Assembly (NCBI GenBank): GCA_020048105.1
Contig: JAIFMW010000078.1
Location: 1 to 39,420 of the forward strand
Reading direction: 5' to 3'
From: Deltaproteobacteria bacterium
GTDB taxonomy: Bacteria > Acidobacteriota > Holophagae > Holophagales > Holophagaceae
Length of the DNA stretch: 39,420 nt
Shown: positions 7,625-16,992 of the stretch, piece by piece
How positions within the stretch are numbered: position 1 is the first letter of the stretch
Layout of the letters: each line of letters starts with the position of its first letter
Notes under the pieces: model-generated
What the model was told of the DNA's origin: nothing
The model's input: only the letters and a program-made list of their open reading frames with translations
The model's database searches: none
Program-made: the position numbers and the translations under genes

Positions 7625-10600
7625 ATGACCACCCAACCCACCCGCATTCTGATCATTGAAGATGAAATTGCCCACGCCGAGGCGATTGGCCGTTCGCTCG
7701 AATCGATCAGCAATGCCGAAGTCTGCCTACTGAGAACGTTGCAGGAATTTCGAGACCAGGCCGCGTCCTGGAAACCCGATATCGCCCTGATGGATCTGAA
7801 CCTTCCCGATGGTCGGGCCACCGAGGTTCTCCTGGATGCCGACGATACTCGCGCCTTCCCCATCGTTGTCCTGACCAGCTACGGCAGCGAAGCGGTGGCG
7901 GTGGAATCCCTGAAAGCTGGGGCTTGGGATTACCTGGTTAAATCGCCGGAGGCCTTCCGCGCACTGCCCAAAATTTTGGAACGGGTATTGCGCGAGTGGG
8001 GACTTCGCACGGAAGGGAAGCGGCTGCATCGGGAGTTGCAGGCGAGCGAGGCGAGCCTGCGGGCCATCACGGAAAGCAGCCTTGACGTCATCTATACCTT
8101 GGATGCCCAGGGCAACTTCCTCTTTATCTCCCCCGCCTGGGAGCGCTGTCTCGGGCATACCGTCGGCGAAGCTCTGGGCAAGCCCTTTGCTCCCTTCGTG
8201 CATCCTGAGGATCTCCAACTCTGTGTCGACTGCCTGGAGCGGGTATTGGCCACCGGGCAGAGCGAGACAAGCCCGGCCTTTCGGGTCCGACATGCCGATG
8301 GGTCTTGGCGTTGGTTCCAGGCGAACGCCAGTCGGATGACCACCCCAGACGGCGAATTTCGGTTTGTGGGGGTGGCCCACGACATCACCGATCGGAAGCA
8401 GCGGGAAGATGAACGTGAGGCGGCCCTGCTCTCCCTGCAGACCTTGGCATCGGTCGATCGCATTGTGCGCAAGGCTGGGGTAACGGGCCTCAGGTCCGTG
8501 AATGAGGAAATTCTGGAAGCCTTGCTTTCGATCTTTGGGTGCGACCGCGCTTGGTTGATTTTCCCTGCCGATCCTGAGGCGCCCGCCTATACGGTGCCCA
8601 TTGAGAGAACTCGGCCTGAATACCCTGGAGGCGGCGCCTCGGGGCAGCTCATTCCCATGTCCGATGCGGTGCGTGATCTCATTGAAACTGTAGTGGCCTC
8701 GGAGCATCCGGTTACTTATGGCCCTGGGCAGGACCATTCCATGCCACCAGACATTGCCGAGGGCTTTTCAGTCCAGTCCATGGTGATTCTGCCGGTTGTT
8801 CCCCAGCATGGGAAACCATGGCTGCTGGGGCTGCATCAGTGCTCGCATGCTCGTGCGTGGAGTGAACCCGAAAAGATGCTGTTCGCCCAAATCGGAACGC
8901 GAGTGACGGCTGGATTAAACGCTCTTCTCTTTCTGCAGGAGTTGGAGGAAAGCCAAGCGCAGACCGAAGCCAATCGCCACCTGCTGCGCCTGATGGCAGA
9001 TAACGTGCCGGATCTCATTTGGGCCAAGGATGTCGAAGGGCGTTACCTTTTCGTTAACCAGGCCATGAGCGACACCCTGTTGAAGGCCCGGGACACCGAT
9101 GAACCCGTGGGCAAGACCGATTTGTTTTTTGCCGAGCGCGAGCGAGCAGCCAACCCAGAACGCCAGGATTGGCACACCTTTGGGGAGCAGTGCCAGGGCA
9201 CGGATGCTCCAGTTCTTGCTTCGATGACTGGCCAGCGTTTCGATGAACTCGGGAATGTGCGGGGTGAGTTCCTGTTTCTCGATGTTTTCAAGGCCCCTTT
9301 CTTGGATGAGCAGAACCGATTGCTCGGCACCGTAGGCTCGGCTCGTGTGGTGACCCGGGAGAAACAGATCGAGGCGGAACTGCAGCGGCAAACGGATGTT
9401 CTGCGCCTAAGTGAGGCTCAAAACCAGGCGCTGATCGCGGCCATTCCAGATCTCATTTTTACGAACCGTCGAGATGGTGAGTTTCTGGCCGTCCAGGCTT
9501 CGGATCCAAGTTTGCTCCTTGTGCCCCAGGAGACCTTCCTCAACCATTGGCCGAAGGACATCTTGCCCATGCCGTTGGCAGAGCAATTCTTGGCAGCCTA
9601 CGAGAAGGCTCTGAATACGCACATGGTCCAGGAAATTGAGTATTCGATGCCCCTGGATTCAGGAGAGCACGACTTCGAAGCTCGCGTTTCGCCCTGCACC
9701 CAGGACACGGTCATTACCATCGTGCGCGATGTCACGGAACGAAATCGTGCGGCTTTGGCGCTGCAATCCTCGCGGGATCTCCTGGCCAAAGCCTTTGCAG
9801 TGAGCCCCGATGCCTTTGCAATTTCGAGCTTGGAGGATGGCGTCTACGTTGAAATCAACGAGGGCTTTACCAAGGTGACGGGATACACCAAGGAAGAGGT
9901 GGTGGGGCGCTCCTCCGTGGCTGACCTGAACCCCCTTTGGGCCGATGCGAACGATCGGAAACGCTTAGTTGCAGGCCTTAAGGAAAAGGGTGAAGTGCTT
10001 GATCTGGAGGCCTCTTTTTTGGCCAAGGACGGAACGCCGTTTTTTGGATTGATGTCTGCGAGATTATTCGAGATCAACGGCGCACAACATGTGCTTTCCA
10101 TCACCCGGGATATCACCGAGCGCAAACTCGCAGAAAATTTGCTGAGAGAGAGTGAAGAACGCTTTCGGGGATTGCTTGAGAGTGTTGATTTTGTCGGGGT
10201 CCAAGGCTATGACCAGAACGGTGTCACCCGCTACTGGAACAGGGCTTCCGAGCGACTCTACGGCTACACCTCGGAAGAGGCCGTGGGGCGAAACCTGCTG
10301 GATCTCATCATTCCTCCAGAAATGCGGGGGGAAGTCGAGCAGGCAGTTCAGAACATGTGGGAGACAGGGAAGAAGATTCCCTCCTCGGAGCTCTCGCTGC
10401 TTCGAAAGGATGGTTCGCGGGTGGACGTTTATTCAAGCCATGCCGTGGTGCATGTTCCTGGGCGTGAATCGGAATTATTCTGCCTGGACATCGATGTGAC
10501 CGAGCGGAAACGCTTGGAAGCTCAATTGCAGCAATCCCAAAAAATGGAAAGCCTAGGCACCCTGGCCGGAGGCGTGGCCCATGACATGAATAATGTGCTG

Positions 10601-11641
10601 GGCGCAATCCTTGGGCTGGCCTCGGCCAACCTAGCTGCCCAGCCTGCGGGCAGCCCCACCCGGCAGGCCTTGGAAACCATCATTCGGGCCACCGAGCGGG
10701 GCGGGAAGATGGTCAAGGGCCTCCTCAGCTTCGCGCGGCAGAATCCGGCGGAGAGTCGGGAACTGGATATGAATGCCCTGCTTCTCGATGAGGTGAGCCT
10801 GCTGGAGCGCACCACCTTGGCCAAGGTTCGCCTCCAGACTGACTTTGCACTGGATCTGCGGGCCATGCGTGGAGATGCCAGCGCCCTGAGCAACGCCATC
10901 ATGAACCTCTGCGTCAACGCCGTGGATGCCATGCCGGACCAAGGCACCCTGACCCTGCACACCCGCAATGTTGACAACGACTGGATCGAAGTAGTGGTCG
11001 AGGATTCTGGCATCGGGATGCCTGCCGACGTTTTGGAGAAGGCTTTGGATCCTTTCTTCACCACCAAGGAAGTTGGCAAGGGCACTGGGCTCGGCCTTTC
11101 CACCGTGTACAGCACCGTGAAGGCCCACCATGGGCAACTGGAAATCCAGAGTCAACCCGGCCAAGGCACTCGGGTGATGCTGCGTTTCCCGGCCATCGAG
11201 CTCGTGCCGCTGATCCCTGAAGCAACGGCAGCACCAAGGGGCCAAATCTCCAAATCGGCGCTCTCCGTGTTGGTGGTGGATGATGACGAACTTATTCAGA
11301 GTTCCATGCTGGCGATTCTGGAGGTGTTGGGCCACAGCGCCACGGGCGTTGACTGCGGTGAGGATGCCCTGGCCAAACTCGAAGCCGGTTTCCAACCCGA
11401 TGTCATCATCCTGGACATGAACATGCCCGGACTGGGCGGTGCGGGAACCCTGCCGCGCCTTCGCCTGCTAAGGCCCACCACTCCGGTGCTGCTGGCCACT
11501 GGCCGCGTGGATCAATTCGCCTCGGATCTTGCGGCGGCGCATCCCCATGTAACCCTGCTCTCCAAGCCCTTCAGCATGAAGGAACTGCAACATCACCTCG
11601 CTACATTTGCCAACGACCCTCCTTCTGAAACGAGTCGGTGA
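7625..11641 (+). CDS. Soluble hybrid kinase: receiver-PAS-GAF-PAS4-HisKA-HATPase-receiver
   Basis: A 1338-residue cytoplasmic protein without membrane segments. An N-terminal receiver (about 1-125, Asp57 in LMDLNLPDG) is followed by PAS at 145-260, GAF at 270-440, and PAS at about 455-585, 597-705, 717-835 and 842-960. The NtrB-like core has the motif AHDMNN with His986, [17 protein letters not shown] and [15 protein letters not shown]-terminal receiver carries Asp1264 in [11 protein letters not shown]. Having a receiver at each end suggests it both accepts and relays phosphoryl groups. The last PAS plus kinase plus receiver closely match the genes at 23124 and 26216; the first PAS resembles PAS1 of the gene at 3874. 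The stop overlaps the start of the next kinase gene. Architecture is firm, signal unknown. Confidence 0.87.
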   Translation: MTTQPTRILIIEDEIAHAEAIGRSLESISNAEVCLLRTLQEFRDQAASWKPDIALMDLNLPDGRATEVLLDADDTRAFPIVVLTSYGSEAVAVESLKAGAWDYLVKSPEAFRALPKILERVLREWGLRTEGKRLHRELQASEASLRAITESSLDVIYTLDAQGNFLFISPAWERCLGHTVGEALGKPFAPFVHPEDLQLCVDCLERVLATGQSETSPAFRVRHADGSWRWFQANASRMTTPDGEFRFVGVAHDITDRKQREDEREAALLSLQTLASVDRIVRKAGVTGLRSVNEEILEALLSIFGCDRAWLIFPADPEAPAYTVPIERTRPEYPGGGASGQLIPMSDAVRDLIETVVASEHPVTYGPGQDHSMPPDIAEGFSVQSMVILPVVPQHGKPWLLGLHQCSHARAWSEPEKMLFAQIGTRVTAGLNALLFLQELEESQAQTEANRHLLRLMADNVPDLIWAKDVEGRYLFVNQAMSDTLLKARDTDEPVGKTDLFFAERERAANPERQDWHTFGEQCQGTDAPVLASMTGQRFDELGNVRGEFLFLDVFKAPFLDEQNRLLGTVGSARVVTREKQIEAELQRQTDVLRLSEAQNQALIAAIPDLIFTNRRDGEFLAVQASDPSLLLVPQETFLNHWPKDILPMPLAEQFLAAYEKALNTHMVQEIEYSMPLDSGEHDFEARVSPCTQDTVITIVRDVTERNRAALALQSSRDLLAKAFAVSPDAFAISSLEDGVYVEINEGFTKVTGYTKEEVVGRSSVADLNPLWADANDRKRLVAGLKEKGEVLDLEASFLAKDGTPFFGLMSARLFEINGAQHVLSITRDITERKLAENLLRESEERFRGLLESVDFVGVQGYDQNGVTRYWNRASERLYGYTSEEAVGRNLLDLIIPPEMRGEVEQAVQNMWETGKKIPSSELSLLRKDGSRVDVYSSHAVVHVPGRESELFCLDIDVTERKRLEAQLQQSQKMESLGTLAGGVAHDMNNVLGAILGLASANLAAQPAGSPTRQALETIIRATERGGKMVKGLLSFARQNPAESRELDMNALLLDEVSLLERTTLAKVRLQTDFALDLRAMRGDASALSNAIMNLCVNAVDAMPDQGTLTLHTRNVDNDWIEVVVEDSGIGMPADVLEKALDPFFTTKEVGKGTGLGLSTVYSTVKAHHGQLEIQSQPGQGTRVMLRFPAIELVPLIPEATAAPRGQISKSALSVLVVDDDELIQSSMLAILEVLGHSATGVDCGEDALAKLEAGFQPDVIILDMNMPGLGGAGTLPRLRLLRPTTPVLLATGRVDQFASDLAAAHPHVTLLSKPFSMKELQHHLATFANDPPSETSR

Positions 11642-14600
11642 AGATGAGCCTGCCTAGGGAAATGCTGCCCAGAGGGATGCGATTCCTTTTTGGCCTTCCC
11701 GTGCCTTGGCTAGTTGTCTTGCTCCTGGCAGCTACGGTGATGGTTCCTGCCTGGGGTGCTACGCCACGCAAGGTGCGGCTTCAGCTGCGGTGGCAACACC
11801 AGTTTCAATACGCAGGGTATTACGCTGCCCAGGCACAGGGGTATTACCAGGCAGCCGGATTAGAGGTGGAAATCCTCACCAGTCAAACCACCGAAGATCC
11901 CGTGCAACAGGTGGTGCAGGGTAAGGCCGACTTCGGTGTGGGTTCCACGGATCTGCTTTTGTTGCGGCAGCAAGGCGTGCCCGTGGTGGCACTGGCAGTG
12001 ATTTTTCAGCATTCCCCCATGGTGCTCTTGACCCGCAAAGAGAGCGGGACACAGAGTATCCATGATCTGGCCGGGCGAAAGATCATGCTGGAACCGGGCT
12101 CATTGGAACTGCTGGCGTACCTTCGGAAAGTTGGAATCCCTTCCGGAAAATTCACCCAGCTGCCCCATGGGTTTCATCCCAAAGATCTCCTGACGGGGGC
12201 GGTCGATGCCATGTCCGCCTATGTCACGGATGAACCCTTCGAGCTGGAATCGGCGGGCCAGGAATATGTGCTCCATTCGCCGCGCTCCGTGGGGATCGAT
12301 TTCTACGGTGAGAACCTCTTTACCACCGAGCGCCAACTTGAGCAAAACCCGGAAATGGTGAAGGCCTTCCGTGCTGCGAGCCTGCAGGGGTGGGAATACG
12401 CCATGCAGCATCCGGAAGAATTGGTGCAGTTGATCTACACCCGCTATTCCCAACGGCACAGCCTTGAACACCTGCGCTTCGAGGCCAGCCAGATGGTGCC
12501 CCTGCTGCAAGCCAACCTGGTGGGAATTGGGCACATGAATCCCGGTCGCTGGCGGCATATTGCCGACACCTACGCCGAACTCGGCATGATCAATTCGAAT
12601 TTCGATTTCACGGGTTTTCTCTACGATTCCAATCCTCCGCCCCGGAATCTGGGCTGGTTGTACCGTTTTTTCGGCCTAGCAATCGTGGTGACAGGCGCCG
12701 TTTTGGCATTGGTTGTCTACATCTACCGGATCAATGTGCGGCTTCGGCGAGAGGTCGCTGAGCGCTGGCAAGCCCTAGAATCTCTGCAGGCAAGTGAGGC
12801 GAAACACCGGGTCCTGTTTCATGATTCACCCGACGCCTATCTGATTCTTTCCGATGGCATTTTTGTGGAATGCAACCGGGCCACCGAGGTCATGCTGCGA
12901 GGTGATCGCGCGAATATCATCGGTCAGTCGCCAAATATGATTTCTCCGGAATTTCAGCCGGATGGTCGCAAATCATCCCAGGCGGCCGAGGAGCAAATGG
13001 CCAAGGCTCTGCGCAATGGGGCCAGCACTTTTGAGTGGGCGCATCGCAGGCTGGATGGGTCGGAATTTTTGGTGGAGGTTTCCATCGCATCAATGGTGTT
13101 CGAGGGAAAACCAGCCCTGTTTACCACTTGGCGTGACATTACGGAGCGCAAGCAGGCGGAGACAGCCCTGAGGCGGGGTGAAGAAAAATTTCGATTCTTG
13201 TTTGAATTGTCACCCGTGGGTTTGGCCATGGTCAGCCATTCAACGGGCGCATTCCTGGAAGTCAACGAGGCGCTCCTACGCCAAACCGGTTATACGCGCG
13301 ATGAATTCCTGAAGCTGGAATTCTGGGATATCACGCCGAGTGAATACGAGGACCAAGAACAAAAGCAGCTCCGCGACTTGAATGAAAAAGGGCACTTTGG
13401 ACCCAACGAAAAGGAATACATCCGCAAGGATGGTTCGCGCTATCCCATCCGAATCAGTGGCGCCATTTTTGTGGATGGTGCAGGCGAAAAGGTGGTTTGG
13501 GGCATCATCGAAGACATCACTGAAAGCAACCAGGCCGAAGCCGATAAGGCCCAACTCGAAACTCAGAACCATCAGCTCAAGAAGGCCGAGAGCCTGAGTC
13601 TCATGGCAGGTTCCATAGCTCATCACTTCAATAACAAGCTGCAAACGGTGATGGCGAATCTGGAAGTCGTGAGCGCGCTCCCCAAGGATGCTGACCCGAC
13701 CCGCTTCCTCGCCATGGCCAAGCAAGGCGCTGAGAAAGCTGCGGAAGTCAGCCGCTTGATGTTGACCTATCTCGGGCAAACCGCGCTCAAACGCGAACCG
13801 TGTCGGCTGGTCGAATGCTGCCAGGCCGCACTATCGCTGCTTCAGAACACCTTGCCTAGCAACGCCACCCTGGAAACGGAATTCCCAAGTTGCGGCCCCG
13901 TGGTGAGCGCCAATGCCGAGCAGCTTCAGCAGCTCCTGACCAATTTGCTGACTAATGCTGGAGAGGCTCTGGCTGAGGGCCCGGGCACTGTGCGGCTCCG
14001 CATCCGAACCTGTTTGGCGAGCGACATTGCCGTTGCCCATCGCTTCCCCTATGGGTGGCAGCCAGATCAGGCGGACTATGCCTGCCTGGAGGTGGCGGAT
14101 ACCGGATGTGGGATTGCCAAGGCGGATTTGGAAAAGCTTTTCGATCCCTTCTACTCCACCAAATTTGTCGGGCGGGGCCTTGGGCTTTCGGTGGTCCTTG
14201 GCATCGTGCAGGCTCATGGCGCAGCCATTACGGTGGCGAGTGAACTGGGGCATGGCAGCATTTTCCGGGTCTATTTCCCTGTCGTTGCCGAGGTGGTGCC
14301 GGACCTTCCTGAGTCCAGCGTTCCGGTGCTTTCATCGGAAATGGCCGCTATCGGTGGCACGGTATTGTTGGTGGATGATGATCCCTTGCTGCTGGACGCG
14401 ATGCGGGCATTGATCGAGTTGCTGGGCTTTAAGGTGCTTACCGCGCAGGATGGCGTGGTCGCCCTGGAGGTGTTCCAGCAGCACCGGGCCGAGATTTACC
14501 TAGTTATCACCGATCTGACGATGCCGCGCCTGGATGGATGGGGAACCTTGAAGGCATTGCGGCAGTTGGAGCCAAATCTGCCGGTGATCCTGGCGAGTGG

Positions 14601-14721
14601 CTATGACAAGGCCCAAGTCCTAGCGGGAAATCACCCCGATCGCCCGCAGGCCTTTTTAAGCAAACCCTTCGGCATGGCGCAACTGCAGGAGGCATTGAAC
14701 CAAGCCACGAAGGGACAGTGA
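11638..14721 (+). CDS. Hybrid kinase with periplasmic NMT1/SsuA-like binding domain, two PAS, receiver
   Basis: 1027 residues. GTG at 11638 overlaps the previous stop (GTGA), and an ATG two codons later (11644) is equally possible. A signal peptide or anchor (LLLAATVMVPAWGA) precedes an NMT1/THI5-type solute-binding domain (~40-300; LRWQHQFQYAGYYAA, GKADFGVGS). This fold binds thiamine-pyrimidine precursors, sulfonates or similar ligands in ABC systems, here fused directly to a kinase. A membrane helix at ~340-365 leads to PAS domains at ~385-510 and ~515-635. The core has AHHFNN (His662), DTGCGI and GRGLGLSVVLG, and a receiver with Asp959. From the core onward it is a near-duplicate of the gene at 1408. 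It probably detects a periplasmic small molecule, unidentified. Confidence 0.86.
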   Translation: MKMSLPREMLPRGMRFLFGLPVPWLVVLLLAATVMVPAWGATPRKVRLQLRWQHQFQYAGYYAAQAQGYYQAAGLEVEILTSQTTEDPVQQVVQGKADFGVGSTDLLLLRQQGVPVVALAVIFQHSPMVLLTRKESGTQSIHDLAGRKIMLEPGSLELLAYLRKVGIPSGKFTQLPHGFHPKDLLTGAVDAMSAYVTDEPFELESAGQEYVLHSPRSVGIDFYGENLFTTERQLEQNPEMVKAFRAASLQGWEYAMQHPEELVQLIYTRYSQRHSLEHLRFEASQMVPLLQANLVGIGHMNPGRWRHIADTYAELGMINSNFDFTGFLYDSNPPPRNLGWLYRFFGLAIVVTGAVLALVVYIYRINVRLRREVAERWQALESLQASEAKHRVLFHDSPDAYLILSDGIFVECNRATEVMLRGDRANIIGQSPNMISPEFQPDGRKSSQAAEEQMAKALRNGASTFEWAHRRLDGSEFLVEVSIASMVFEGKPALFTTWRDITERKQAETALRRGEEKFRFLFELSPVGLAMVSHSTGAFLEVNEALLRQTGYTRDEFLKLEFWDITPSEYEDQEQKQLRDLNEKGHFGPNEKEYIRKDGSRYPIRISGAIFVDGAGEKVVWGIIEDITESNQAEADKAQLETQNHQLKKAESLSLMAGSIAHHFNNKLQTVMANLEVVSALPKDADPTRFLAMAKQGAEKAAEVSRLMLTYLGQTALKREPCRLVECCQAALSLLQNTLPSNATLETEFPSCGPVVSANAEQLQQLLTNLLTNAGEALAEGPGTVRLRIRTCLASDIAVAHRFPYGWQPDQADYACLEVADTGCGIAKADLEKLFDPFYSTKFVGRGLGLSVVLGIVQAHGAAITVASELGHGSIFRVYFPVVAEVVPDLPESSVPVLSSEMAAIGGTVLLVDDDPLLLDAMRALIELLGFKVLTAQDGVVALEVFQQHRAEIYLVITDLTMPRLDGWGTLKALRQLEPNLPVILASGYDKAQVLAGNHPDRPQAFLSKPFGMAQLQEALNQATKGQ

Positions 14722-14937
14722 GCCAAGGACGATGGCGACTAAGCCGCGAAAAAATTCTTGGACAGAGAAAGAGAAAAGCCAGTAGAACCACGAAGACTCT
14801 GAACACAAGTGCACAAAACCATTTGCGTTCATCGCGGTTCAATTTGTATTTATTGGTTCTCCTCGGATTTCTTGGGAAAACCCATCAGGGGCATGGATCC
14901 ATGCTGTTCCCCCTGTCTTGTACGGAAACTTAAAAAA
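14722..14937. other. Non-coding spacer with degenerate repeat DNA
   Basis: No credible gene. It holds a fragment (ACCACGAAGACTCTGAACAC, from about 14786) resembling the arms of the palindromic repeats but without a clear partner arm, and some AT-rich sequence. ORFs here have no Shine-Dalgarno site or recognisable protein content. Confidence 0.4.
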
Positions 14938-14969
14938 TTTCACGCGGAGCACGCTGAGGACGCGGAGAA
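14938..14969. repeat. Left type-B repeat arm flanking the GxxExxY remnant
   Basis: TTTCACGCGGAGCACGCTGA followed by GGACGCGGAGAA. It is related to the left arm at 7010 and inverted relative to the arm at 16857-16890. Only a vestigial complement (CCCCGCGTGTG, about 14997-15007) lies nearby, so its real partner appears to be the distant arm on the far side of the GxxExxY gene and the inserted IS. Confidence 0.65.
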
Positions 14970-15027
14970 TGAATGTATCCCGCACAGAATCCATTTCCCC
15001 GCGTGTGATTTCGTCCAAGGGAATTTC

Positions 15028-15318
15028 ATGGAACTCGATGACATCTCCGGCGTCATTATCGATTGTTTTGAATATGACGGCATCGTTTTCGAGGATGGTT
15101 TTCGGGCAGATCTTCTAGTTGCAGGCTGTGTCATTGTTGAGCTCAAATCCGTGGAGAAGCTTGCGCCTGTTCACAGCAAACAGCTCCTGACGAATCTGCG
15201 TCTCACGCACCTACAGGTTGGCTTGCTCCTCAACTTCGGCGCTACCACTCTCAAGGAAGGCCTCCATCGCATCGTCAACGACCTTCTGCCATCTGCCTCC
15301 TTGCGTCTCAGGGGATAG
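15028..15318 (+). pseudogene. GxxExxY family protein remnant (PD-(D/E)XK-like), internally deleted and IS-interrupted
   Basis: The ATG at 15028 opens MELDDISGVIIDC and continues with FRADLLVAGCVIVELKSVEK, LLTNLRLTHLQVGLLLNFG and LHRIVNDLL, the characteristic second half of GxxExxY proteins. The D...ExK nuclease-like residues are kept. The segment that gives the family its name (the EVHR-GxxExxY-rich ~40 residues that should follow GVIID) is missing, so the N-terminal part carries an in-frame deletion. The C-terminus is interrupted by an IS256-like element: the stop at 15316-15318 comes from the IS end. Removing the IS and one target duplication restores Val-Asn-Gln-Asn-Gln-Val and a stop at 16773-16775. 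The family's biochemical role is not established. Confidence 0.72.
15306..15313. repeat. Left target-site duplication of the IS
   Basis: The 8-base sequence TCTCAGGG directly outside the left IS end is repeated identically at 16748-16755 outside the right end. Eight to nine bases is the usual duplication length for the IS256 family. Confidence 0.85.
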
Positions 15319-15341
15319 AGTCCCTGCAAGTGGTGTAAGAG
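15314..15341 (+). repeat. IS left terminal inverted repeat
   Basis: Contains GTCCCTGCAAGTGGTGTAAG. It pairs with the reverse complement of 16720-16747, which carries GTCCCGTCAAGTGGTGTAGG. Confidence 0.82.
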
Positions 15342-15360
15342 CGATGGCCGCATAGGTTGG

Positions 15361-15449
15361 CCACCGGGTCCGTAAGGTGAGTTTGCCGCTTACCGACGGA
15401 GGGAGCCACCGGGTCCGTAAGGTGAGTTTGCCGCTTACCGACGGAGGGA
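15361..15449 (+). repeat. 45-bp tandem direct repeat (two copies) in the IS leader
   Basis: Copy one at 15361-15405 and copy two at 15406-15449 are identical, beginning CCACCGGGTCCGTAAGGTGA and ending GACGGAGGGA. Each copy contains a weak inverted pair (CCGTAAG / CTTACCGACGG) and a purine-rich GGAGGGA. The second copy ends three bases before the transposase ATG, so its GGAGGGA lies very close to that start and may serve as the ribosome-binding site. Confidence 0.9.
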
Positions 15450-15452
15450 CCG

Positions 15453-16545
15453 ATGGCCATGGATAGGGTGTCGGGGCTGGAAGCCCTGAGCAAGGTTTTG
15501 GAGGAAGGAAACAGTGATTTTCTGCGGAGGGTGCTGCTGATGGGGCTCCAGGCGGTGATGGAGTCGGACGTGTCCGGGCTCTGCCAGGCGGGGCCTGGAG
15601 AACGAACGCCCTCACGGGAGAACCATCGGAACGGCTACCGGGATCGGGAGTTGGAGAGCCGACTGGGCACCCTTCCACTGGCCATTCCGAAGTTGCGGCG
15701 TGGAAGCTACCTGCCAGACTTCCTGGAACCGCGGCGCCGTTGGGAACAGGCCTTCGTGAACGTGGCGGCAGAAGCCTACGTGGTGGGCGTGAGCACGCGG
15801 AAGGTCGAAGCGCTGGTGGAAGCTCTGGGTTGCCGAGGGATGTCAAAGTCGGAGGTTTCACGGTTGGCTCAGGAACTGGATGGCGAGGTGGAATCCTTTC
15901 GGAACCGCCCCCTGGAAGGGCCGTTCCGCTACTTGTGGCTGGACGCGCTGGCGGTCATGGTGGCCATGGCCGTGAATGCGGAGGGCAAGCGCGAGGTGCT
16001 GGGCCTGACGGTGGCCGAAGGCGAGATGGAGAGTGCCTGGTCGGCGTTCCTGGAAAGTCTGGTGCAGCGTGGCCTCGCAGGCGTGGATCTGGTCATCTCG
16101 GATGCTCACGCCGGGCTGAAAGCCGCTGTCAGGAAGGTGTTGAACGGGGTGACCTGGCAGCGATGCCGGGTTCACTTTATGAGAAACGCCGCCGTGCGTC
16201 TGCCCAAGGCTATTCAGGAGCAGATGCTGGATCGGCTCAAACGGGTGTTCCAAGCTCCAACCAAGGAGGAAGCCCAGGCGCTGATCGTAGCTCTGGCGCG
16301 AGATACCGAGCGCAAGTACCCCGGCTTTGCGACCCTGCTCGACGAAGCCGTGGAGGACGTCACCGCCTTCATGGACTTCCACGAATGTGCTGGAGCGAGA
16401 GAACCGGGAACTCCGCCGCCGTTCCGATGTGGTGGGCATCTTCCCCAATCGGGCCGCAGTTCTGCGCCTGCTCGGAAGCCTGCTGCTCGACCAACACGCC
16501 GAGTGGGTCAGCGCCCGCATCGCCTATACCCGGATGGATGCGTGA
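15453..16545 (+). pseudogene. IS256/Mutator family transposase, deleted and frameshifted
   Basis: The N-terminal part is typical: ENHRNGYRDRELESRLGTLP, LPKLRRG-like and SKSEVSRL segments, then the first catalytic Asp in YLWLDA. The second Asp is in DLVISDAHAGLKAA, followed by the hallmark WQRCRVHFMRN. Two lesions are visible. After WLDA the protein jumps almost directly to VNAEGKREVLGL, about 13 residues shorter than I expect. After AFMDF (about 16378) roughly 29 bases encoding the HWRQIW stretch are lost and the frame shifts. The genuine C-terminus ([19 protein letters not shown], with IFPN and LLLDQHAEW following) continues in another frame to 16545. The frame read without correction ends at 16574 with unrelated residues. 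The product is expected to be inactive. Confidence 0.88.
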
Positions 16546-16719
16546 AAAGAATTGAGTTCGAGCGTCCCCCCTGAACCCGGCCATGGACGGTGCCGGAGCC
16601 ATGGACAACCTGCGGTTGCCCACAGCCCCTTGGAAAGCCCTACGGCCTTTCCACACCGCCCACAGCCTGACGATCAGCAACAGAACTTTGACAATCTTAC
16701 GGAATCGGCTGCGCCGACC

Positions 16720-16747
16720 TTCCTACACCACTTGACGGGACACAGGC
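16720..16747 (-). repeat. IS right terminal inverted repeat
   Basis: Inverted partner of 15314-15341. It is read here as CCTACACCACTTGACGGGAC on the plus strand and is followed at once by the duplicated TCTCAGGG. Confidence 0.82.
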
Positions 16748-16755
16748 TCTCAGGG
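16748..16755. repeat. Right target-site duplication of the IS
   Basis: TCTCAGGG, identical to 15306-15313. Bases 16756-16775 just beyond it are the displaced C-terminal codons (VNQNQV and stop) of the GxxExxY gene. Confidence 0.85.
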
Positions 16756-16856
16756 TGAACCAGAATCAAGTCTGACCAAACGCGGCTTCAGGCAAAAACG
16801 AATCAACTTCGATCAACTACCCGTAATTAACGTCTCAACGGTTGTCGCCCAGCATT

Positions 16857-16890
16857 CTTTTCTCCGCGCCCCCCGCGCCTCCGCGTGAAA
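16857..16890. repeat. Right type-B repeat arm beyond the GxxExxY remnant
   Basis: CTTTTCTCCGCGCCCCCCGC then GCCTCCGCGTGAAA. It is inverted relative to the arm at 14938-14969 and related to the right arm at 7103-7126. It lies about 80 bases past the reconstructed GxxExxY stop, as the left arm lies about 60 bases before its start. The rest of 16756-16992 shows nothing else convincing. Confidence 0.7.
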
Positions 16891-16992
16891 TATCTTTCTT
16901 GCAGCTCAGGGGTGAGACCCGGGCAAATGAGGCTCAACGCTCGTCCACCGGCGAAATCTCCATGCCTGGAATGGTAGGGGAAGATATGTTGT

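Larger units (their letters stand above)
15314..16747 (+). mobile_element. IS256-like insertion sequence, complete ends, defective transposase
   Basis: A 1434-base element. Terminal inverted repeats occupy 15314-15341 and 16720-16747, sharing CAAGTGGTGTA and GTCCC at matching positions (about 20 of 28 bases). Immediate 8-base direct duplications flank both ends. The body contains a 45-base tandem repeat leader (15361-15449) and an IS256/Mutator-type transposase (15453-16545) with two deletions. The insertion is in the tail of the GxxExxY remnant. About 175 bases between the transposase end and the right inverted repeat are non-coding. The element could only move if a functional related transposase acted in trans. 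Confidence 0.88.

Noticed and set aside
14809-15027. Upstream extension of the GxxExxY frame
   Set aside because: The extra residues are translated repeat arm (FHAEHAEDAEN) and AT-rich spacer; homology begins at the ATG at 15028.
16327-16545. Separate small gene inside the IS
   Set aside because: Its meaningful part ([19 protein letters not shown] onward) is the frameshifted C-terminus of the transposase, not an independent protein.
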